Assembly: GCF_045207655.1 (NCBI RefSeq)
Contig: NZ_CP108785.1
Coordinates: 806,001 to 870,000, forward strand
Direction of reading: 5' to 3'
DNA length: 64,000 bases
Source of the DNA: Embleya sp045207655
GTDB lineage: Bacteria; Actinomycetota; Actinomycetes; Streptomycetales; Streptomycetaceae
The stretch's first letter is position 1. Each line of letters opens with the position of its first letter. The position numbers were made by a program, and so were the translations under genes. Positions 59,308 through 64,000 of this stretch are shown one piece after another. Under the pieces are notes generated by a model. The model was not told the origin of the DNA. It made no database searches and worked only from the letters and a program-made list of their open reading frames with translations.

Positions 59308-61623
59308 ATGATCTCTCCGAAGCAGCCCGTGCAGCCCACGTCGAGTCAAACCCTCGCCGCGTCACTGGGGACGGCCCCGACAGGCGGCCTGGAGGACGTG
59401 ATCTCGGCCCTCCGCAGGCTGGAGGACGCCGCGCGCGGCGCGGCACCGATGCCGGAACCGGCCGAGCCACTGACCGAGATCGACATGGCGACGCCGCTGA
59501 CCCGGACACTCCGTGCCGGCATCCTCGACGAACTGGGCTGGGAGGCCTTGGACGAGGCCGCCGCGGAGCTCGACGGCGAGAGCTGGTGCCGGGCGAGCTG
59601 GCCAATCCTGACCGTCCATGACCGCAGGAAGGCGATCGCGGTGGGACCCGGTGGGCGCATGGCGGAGCACAGGCTGCGAGTACCGCGCGGAGCCGCCCAG
59701 TTCTCCCACGATCCCGCGGTCTACTTCTCGGACGGAGAATTTCTGGTCTGCCACTACATCAACGGCCAACAGACGCATTACTGGTCGAACACGCCGGATG
59801 AGACGTTCACCGTACGACCCGGGATCTGGAAGTCGTACTACTACGGCGGAAGGGCGACCCACGGCTACACCTTCCTGGCACCGAACGGACGGCGGTTCAT
59901 GGGGCATACAGTCCTCAAACCCCGCGAGCGGCGACTCGGCCCCCACGGTCACATGTTCCACGACGGACAGGACTTCTGGTGGCACACCGCGGATGGGTCG
60001 GATTCGGAGCTGCATCGCATCAATCAAGGCACCGGCAAGCTCGACGTCGCCGATCCTCCGGACTTCCTCGACCCGTCCCTGCTGCGCGAGGGCGAACGCT
60101 GGGACTTCACATCCTCGTATCTGGCGCCACTGCCGCATGGGGTCGACGGCTCTCCACTGGGCAGCAATGGCACGCATGTGGGCCTGCGGGTCACCGAGGA
60201 CAGGACCACCGGACGCGTGCGCTATGAGCGCGTCGACGGTGTCCGGGGCGAGTTCGACGGGAGCGGAGTCACCGCCGTATGGGGGCTGCTCGACATACCG
60301 GGCGCCGACCGCCCGCTGGTGCTCAGCGGGGGCAACCGCCTCTACGACCCGGTCCTCGCCCGTGACGCCGACACCGGTGCGCTCTACTGGGCGGCGGAAC
60401 GCATGAACACCGGGTGGACAACCCACGAGCCGTCCTTGGTCGCCGCCGGGACGCGGCTCATGCCCCCGTCCGCCTTCTGGCACTTCCTCACGCCGCGCGA
60501 CACCGCCGGTTCGGCCGCGCTGCGGCAGACCTCCGAGGACACCGTGCGGCGGCTGCTGAAAGCCGCGGCCACCTCGGAGCAGCGGCTGCACGAGGCCATC
60601 GGGTCGCTGCTGCCCGAGATCAGCCATCCACTGCTGGTGCGTGGCGTCGCCGGCGTCGTCCGCGAGGCCGTGGAAACGCTTCGTTCCCGTGACACCCTCG
60701 TACGCCGCCTCACCAGGCCCGCGATACCGCGCCTCGAGGTGCAGCCCAAGGACCTGGACCAAGCGTTGGACGGGCTGCTCCGGACGGCGTCGGGGGCCTC
60801 CGGCGTGATCGTGCAGATCGAGCTCGCCTCGGCGTTCCTCGCCGGCACCATCGACAGCGAGACCGCCATGGAGCACTGGCTGAACCATTCCACCGGATGC
60901 GACTGGACGGAGCTGGCCGGCCGGGTCGGTGGCCTGGCGGTCCGTGCGGTGAGCGCCGTCACCGGCGCAGCGGACCGCGACGCGCTGGTGGACCTGCTGC
61001 GGTTCTGGGCCCGCTCACCGCTGGTCCAACCGGGTCTGCAACGTGGGCTGTTGGACGCCGAGAAGCGTGTCGCGCTGCGTGGCCCGGACGGTGCGCTGAT
61101 GCCGCTGGACATCGCGATGCGCTATCACGATTGGGGCCGGGCGCACTCCGGCGCCGCCGACGAGATCGCGGCATATCTGCAACACGTGACCATGCCGCGC
61201 CCTGCCGGTTTCATCGACAGCCGACCGGTGCCCGACGGGTGGGCCACGCGCGAGCGGCTGTACCGGTTGCTGAGCGAGCTGAAGCGACGCGGCCCGGTCC
61301 CCTTTGATCCCGACGCGGCCGACCGGCTCGCCGACGCGACCGGCCTCGACCGCGCCGGAGCGGCCCTGCTGATGGCCGGCCTGCCCCACATCGAGAGCGG
61401 CAGCCACAACTTCCTGCCGCCGGAGGTGCGCAAGACCCTCCGACTCAAGGCGGCCGAGGCCAGAGCCGGTCGCGACCGGGTGTCGCGGGAGCTGCCGTAC
61501 GCCGCCCGCCTGCCGTTCTACGACGCGGCCATGCCGGACGACCCAGCCGAGCTCTGGGACCAGGCAGCGATGGCGGGGCGTCTGGCGCAGGCATGGAAGG
61601 CGGCGGTCGTCACGAACTCCTAG
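59308..61623 (+). CDS. Large protein of unknown function, possibly 3'-truncated
   Basis: 771 residues, soluble, no signal peptide. The N-terminal third is rich in Trp/Tyr and beta-like (GEFLVCHYINGQQTHYWS, GYTFLAPNGRRFMGHTVLK), suggesting a propeller or jelly-roll fold. The C-terminal half is helical (TVRRLLKAAATSEQRLHEA, LVDLLRFWARSPLVQPG, ERLYRLLSELKRR). It recalls long actinobacterial proteins that continue well beyond this length, and the frame ends abruptly in AGRLAQAWKAAV, so a truncation is plausible; this rests on memory. No good ribosome site; probably leaderless. No operon partner. Confidence 0.6.
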   Translation: MISPKQPVQPTSSQTLAASLGTAPTGGLEDVISALRRLEDAARGAAPMPEPAEPLTEIDMATPLTRTLRAGILDELGWEALDEAAAELDGESWCRASWPILTVHDRRKAIAVGPGGRMAEHRLRVPRGAAQFSHDPAVYFSDGEFLVCHYINGQQTHYWSNTPDETFTVRPGIWKSYYYGGRATHGYTFLAPNGRRFMGHTVLKPRERRLGPHGHMFHDGQDFWWHTADGSDSELHRINQGTGKLDVADPPDFLDPSLLREGERWDFTSSYLAPLPHGVDGSPLGSNGTHVGLRVTEDRTTGRVRYERVDGVRGEFDGSGVTAVWGLLDIPGADRPLVLSGGNRLYDPVLARDADTGALYWAAERMNTGWTTHEPSLVAAGTRLMPPSAFWHFLTPRDTAGSAALRQTSEDTVRRLLKAAATSEQRLHEAIGSLLPEISHPLLVRGVAGVVREAVETLRSRDTLVRRLTRPAIPRLEVQPKDLDQALDGLLRTASGASGVIVQIELASAFLAGTIDSETAMEHWLNHSTGCDWTELAGRVGGLAVRAVSAVTGAADRDALVDLLRFWARSPLVQPGLQRGLLDAEKRVALRGPDGALMPLDIAMRYHDWGRAHSGAADEIAAYLQHVTMPRPAGFIDSRPVPDGWATRERLYRLLSELKRRGPVPFDPDAADRLADATGLDRAGAALLMAGLPHIESGSHNFLPPEVRKTLRLKAAEARAGRDRVSRELPYAARLPFYDAAMPDDPAELWDQAAMAGRLAQAWKAAVVTNS

Positions 61624-61877
61624 CCCTTCAGGGGCACTTCGATGACTTGCCCGCTCGCACGCGGTGTGGCGCGAAGCATACCGAGCCGAGAGACCGCACG
61701 TACGCCAAGGCGCGGGTACCCGACGCCGCACTCTCGCCGGGCAGACCGGTCCGGCCATCCGTGCGGCGCGGCCGGCAGATCGGCGTGCGCTCGGGGTTCG
61801 GCGCCCATGACGGCGATCCCTCGGTCGACACGCGTCTGAAGCGGCGCAGGACCCGACGGTGCCACCAACCGAAAGCG

Positions 61878-62408
61878 TCAGCACACCGCCTCAACGATTC
61901 GCAGTCGGACCTGCCGCCGATGCAGATTGATGCTGCAGACGTTCACCACCACGACGTCGCCCTCGGCGCAGTTGCGGCCATCCGCCGCCAACCGTGCCAA
62001 GCCCGGGTCGTCGGCGGGCACCAGCCCATGGACCCCGACGTCCAGACGGACCACCACCCCGGGCGGAATGATCCTGTGCACGATCCCCGAGACCTCCTCG
62101 CCGAATCGGGACCGGGCGAAGGACACGAGGGGATCCGGCTCCAGATCCTTCAACGACAACGACACCCGTTCGCGATCCCGGTCGATGTCCAGAACCACGA
62201 CGGTCACCGACTGCCCGACGCGGGCGACCTCGGAGAAATGATCGAACCGTGCCCACGACAGGTTCGCGGCGCTCACCATCCCGTCGAGCCCGCCGATGTC
62301 CACGAAGACCCCGAAGTCCACGACCGCGGACACGATTCCGCGCCGGATCTCACCTCGCTCCAACGCCTCCAGCACCGTTCGCCGCCGGTTTTCGCGTTCT
62401 TCCGTCAA
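61878..62408 (-). CDS. S1 RNA-binding domain protein (two S1 repeats)
   Basis: 176 residues. The first S1 domain is strong: RGIVSAVVDFGVFVDIGGLDGMV, then VVVLDIDRDRERVSLSLKDLEPDP. The second is weaker (SGIVHRIIPPGVVVRLDVGVHGLV). It resembles a piece of ribosomal protein S1 but is far shorter, so it is a stand-alone S1 protein rather than RpsA. The TTG start (62408) is supported by GGGAGGG about seven nt upstream. It probably binds RNA or ribosomes. Convergent with the large unknown gene; the 255 bp between them are empty. Confidence 0.8.
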   Translation of the reverse strand: MTEERENRRRTVLEALERGEIRRGIVSAVVDFGVFVDIGGLDGMVSAANLSWARFDHFSEVARVGQSVTVVVLDIDRDRERVSLSLKDLEPDPLVSFARSRFGEEVSGIVHRIIPPGVVVRLDVGVHGLVPADDPGLARLAADGRNCAEGDVVVVNVCSINLHRRQVRLRIVEAVC

Positions 62409-62548
62409 GGCGCACCCTCCCCCTCCCCCACGCAGCGCTCGCCCCGCTCCCACTCGCGGACGAACCCGCCCGGGAAACGATCTCATCTCCCCCGGGAAAC
62501 CGGATGAACGGGCAGGGTCACCGCGCACCAATCCCGGTCTGCGTTTGA

Positions 62549-62811
62549 CACCGGAGTCCCAGGACGTGGCTGCGGCTCTTCCCCTGTTCGGAGCGAAGGT
62601 CCTGTCCGCGGTCGCGTTCAAGTCCGCCGCCTTGCGAATGGTGTTCGACAGTGGCACGCATCTGAACTGTCCGTCCGACGCATCGTCCGAAGCCTGGCGG
62701 ATCACAGGACCGGGAGGATGGCGCTTCGTCTCGTTGCCCGGCGGAGACCTCGCCGTCCGGTCCGGCTCCGGAAGGGGTGAGAAACCGCAGGGTCGGATTG
62801 CGAAGAACTGA
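62549..62811 (+). pseudogene. DUF6188-like fragment
   Basis: A frame without a convincing start reads LFGAKVLSAVAFKSAALRMVF, then CPSDASSEAWRITGPGGWRF and VSLPGGDLAVRS. This fits the end of the small actinobacterial domain that I know as DUF6188 (EAWxLxGP...SxPGGxLAVW). A TTG at 62549 could start it, but the N-terminal part of the domain is missing. Other sequence from 62410 to 63050 is unassigned. Confidence 0.4.
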
Positions 62812-63052
62812 GAATCCGTCATCTGCGCCACCTCGACCTCGTCGGGACCCTCGCGAAGCCGGAGCGCGGTGCTCCGAACGCGGTATCGCGCGAACACAAG
62901 TCGTCGACCGCCGACCGCACCACGTCCACCGAACCGGCGGGTCCGAGGCGGATTCGGAAATCGGCTCGGCTTTCTTGTTATGCCTCTCCGGCCGCCCGGT
63001 CTCCTATGTGTCGGCCGCTCCTGGCCGGCTCACAGGAAAGGGGCGCAGGCAC

Positions 63053-63901
63053 GTGAACAACGACTCCCGCACCGCATCGAGGCGGCGGCGCAGGGCCCGG
63101 CGGCGCACGGCCGGGTCTGGACACCGCCGGCGCGGGCACCACACCGCCCGCGCGGTGGCGATCGCGGTGGCGGTGGCGGCCGTCGCGACAGCGGCCGCAA
63201 CGTTGGGCGGCAGTGGTGGTGACCGCACGGCGGCCGACCGCAACTCGCAGAGCGCCGCGCTCACGTCGGGCGACTCGCCCGCCCACGCCGTCGCCGCGAC
63301 CAGCCCCGCAACGGTGTCGGCGGCGGGTACACCCAGCCCGATACGCACCGGTCTCCCATCGGCCCCCTCATCACCGTCCGGTTCCGGCGGCACCCCCGCG
63401 GGGGCCACCACCGCTCCGAGCGCCCAGCGTCCGCCGGGCGAAACCGGCCCGGACTCCCGGAACACGTCGCGAACGGCGAAACCGTCGCACCCGGCCACCA
63501 CGTCGGCCGGCCCTGCGACGCCGTTCGCCCGGCAGGTCGTGGAGTTGACCAATTCCGAACGCGCCAAGCACGGCTGCGGGCCGCTCGCCGACAACGCCAA
63601 GCTCCAGGCCGCGGCGCAGGGCCACAGCAACGACATGGCCAAACGCGGCTACTTCGACCACATCGATCCGGACGGCGCCGATCCGAGCAGGCGTATCACC
63701 GCAGCCGGCTACCGATGGAGCGCGTCGGGCGAGAACATCGCCGCCGGGCAGGCATCCCCCGCGGAGGTGATGAACGCCTGGATGGCCAGCCCGGGCCACC
63801 GGGCCAACATCCTCAACTGCTCGTTCGAGGACATCGGCGTGGGAGTCGACTTCGCGCCCGGCGGCCCCCGCTGGACCCAGAACTTCGGAGCCTCGCAGTG
63901 A
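63053..63901 (+). CDS. CAP/SCP-domain exported protein (YkwD-like)
   Basis: 282 residues. A very basic N-terminus (SRRRRRARRRTAG, RRRGHH) precedes one membrane/signal helix (AVAIAVAVAAVATAAATLGG), a long Ala/Ser/Pro/Thr linker, and a CAP domain from about residue 160: VVELTNSERAKHGCGPLADN, AAAQGHSNDMAKRGYFDHID, SASGENIAAGQASPAEVMNA and SPGHRANILNCSFEDIGVGV. The conserved His, Glu and His of the CAP cavity are present. The GTG start has a GAAAGG ribosome-like site, rather far. Typical secreted or membrane-tethered CAP protein of actinobacteria; exact role unknown. Confidence 0.85.
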   Translation: MNNDSRTASRRRRRARRRTAGSGHRRRGHHTARAVAIAVAVAAVATAAATLGGSGGDRTAADRNSQSAALTSGDSPAHAVAATSPATVSAAGTPSPIRTGLPSAPSSPSGSGGTPAGATTAPSAQRPPGETGPDSRNTSRTAKPSHPATTSAGPATPFARQVVELTNSERAKHGCGPLADNAKLQAAAQGHSNDMAKRGYFDHIDPDGADPSRRITAAGYRWSASGENIAAGQASPAEVMNAWMASPGHRANILNCSFEDIGVGVDFAPGGPRWTQNFGASQ

Positions 63902-63956
63902 CGTGACCTGCCCCGCACGGACCACCGCAGGACCGCCCCGCCGGCTGTGGTTCGTT

Positions 63957-63997
63957 CGCTCGGCCCGGACGGCGCCCCCCGCCGACCGGGCCGAGCG
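63957..63997 (+). terminator. Terminator after CAP protein gene
   Basis: 12-bp stem CGCTCGGCCCGG/CCGGGCCGAGCG (63957-63968 with 63986-63997) with an additional inner CGGC/GCCG pairing, 55 nt after the stop. Confidence 0.7.
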
Positions 63998-64000
63998 GCA

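Noticed and set aside
61878..62408. S1-domain protein considered as ribosomal protein S1 (rpsA)
   Set aside because: Only two S1 repeats and 176 residues; RpsA has four or more repeats and is about 480-500 residues in actinobacteria.
1..64000. tRNA, rRNA, riboswitch or CRISPR loci
   Set aside because: No cloverleaf-like, ribosomal or repeat-spacer pattern was recognised by eye. A covariance-model search would be needed to exclude small RNAs.

Overview
The window is about 64 kb of very high-GC DNA with strong G/C bias at codon third positions, GTG/TTG starts, many ATGA/GTGA stop-start overlaps, a conservon (CvnABCD), SpoIIE-type phosphatase/ATPase proteins, an LAxTG surface protein and a CHAT/TPR protein. 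Together these point to a Streptomycetales-type actinobacterium. The genus cannot be fixed from the sequence alone. The mixture of intact operons with decayed genes, transposase and group II intron scraps suggests an accessory chromosomal region.

Layout. 1-11 kb: a two-component system diverges from a lipoprotein / membrane-fusion / MacB-like ABC exporter operon. An 841-bp piece (regulatory region plus lipoprotein) is repeated 7.9 kb downstream with three substitutions, beside decayed copies of the kinase and adaptor genes. Between the copies lie a decayed MBL hydrolase, a RidA protein, and a small graspetide-like locus (66-aa precursor plus a frameshifted ATP-grasp ligase). 11-15 kb: a PAS-GAF-SpoIIE-HATPase protein and a PAP2-like membrane protein. 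16-25.5 kb: an organosulfur/sulfated-glycan cluster on the minus strand (ROK regulator, sulfatase, SsuCBA-like transporter, formylglycine-generating enzyme, DUF4838 protein). The FGE should activate the sulfatase Cys, and a strong hairpin divides the transporter from the FGE gene. A ghost of a second FGE carries a heptanucleotide expansion.

25.7-31 kb: TetR/FAD-monooxygenase and MarR/tautomerase divergent pairs with clear operator palindromes, then an LAxTG wall protein. 32-36 kb: an ABC-2 exporter divergent from a NarL-type kinase/regulator pair. 36-40 kb: gene-poor and decayed DNA with a Pro-rich membrane protein and a three-repeat secreted protein. 40-44 kb: CvnABCD. 44.5-45.7 kb: a kinase-fold phosphotransferase. 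46-52 kb: a membrane protein and a small Cys-motif protein, divergent from a 1440-aa TPR-CHAT protease-like protein, the best candidate here for an undescribed conflict or signalling system. 52-56 kb: two metal-dependent amidohydrolases and a MarR regulator. A 25-bp tandem repeat straddles the stop codon of one amidohydrolase and the GTG of the next frame. 56-64 kb: a second PAS-GAF-SpoIIE-HATPase protein, a large unidentified (probably truncated) protein, an S1-domain protein, a fragment resembling DUF6188, and a CAP-domain surface protein.

No rRNA, tRNA or CRISPR array was recognised. All family assignments come from reading motifs; no database search was run.
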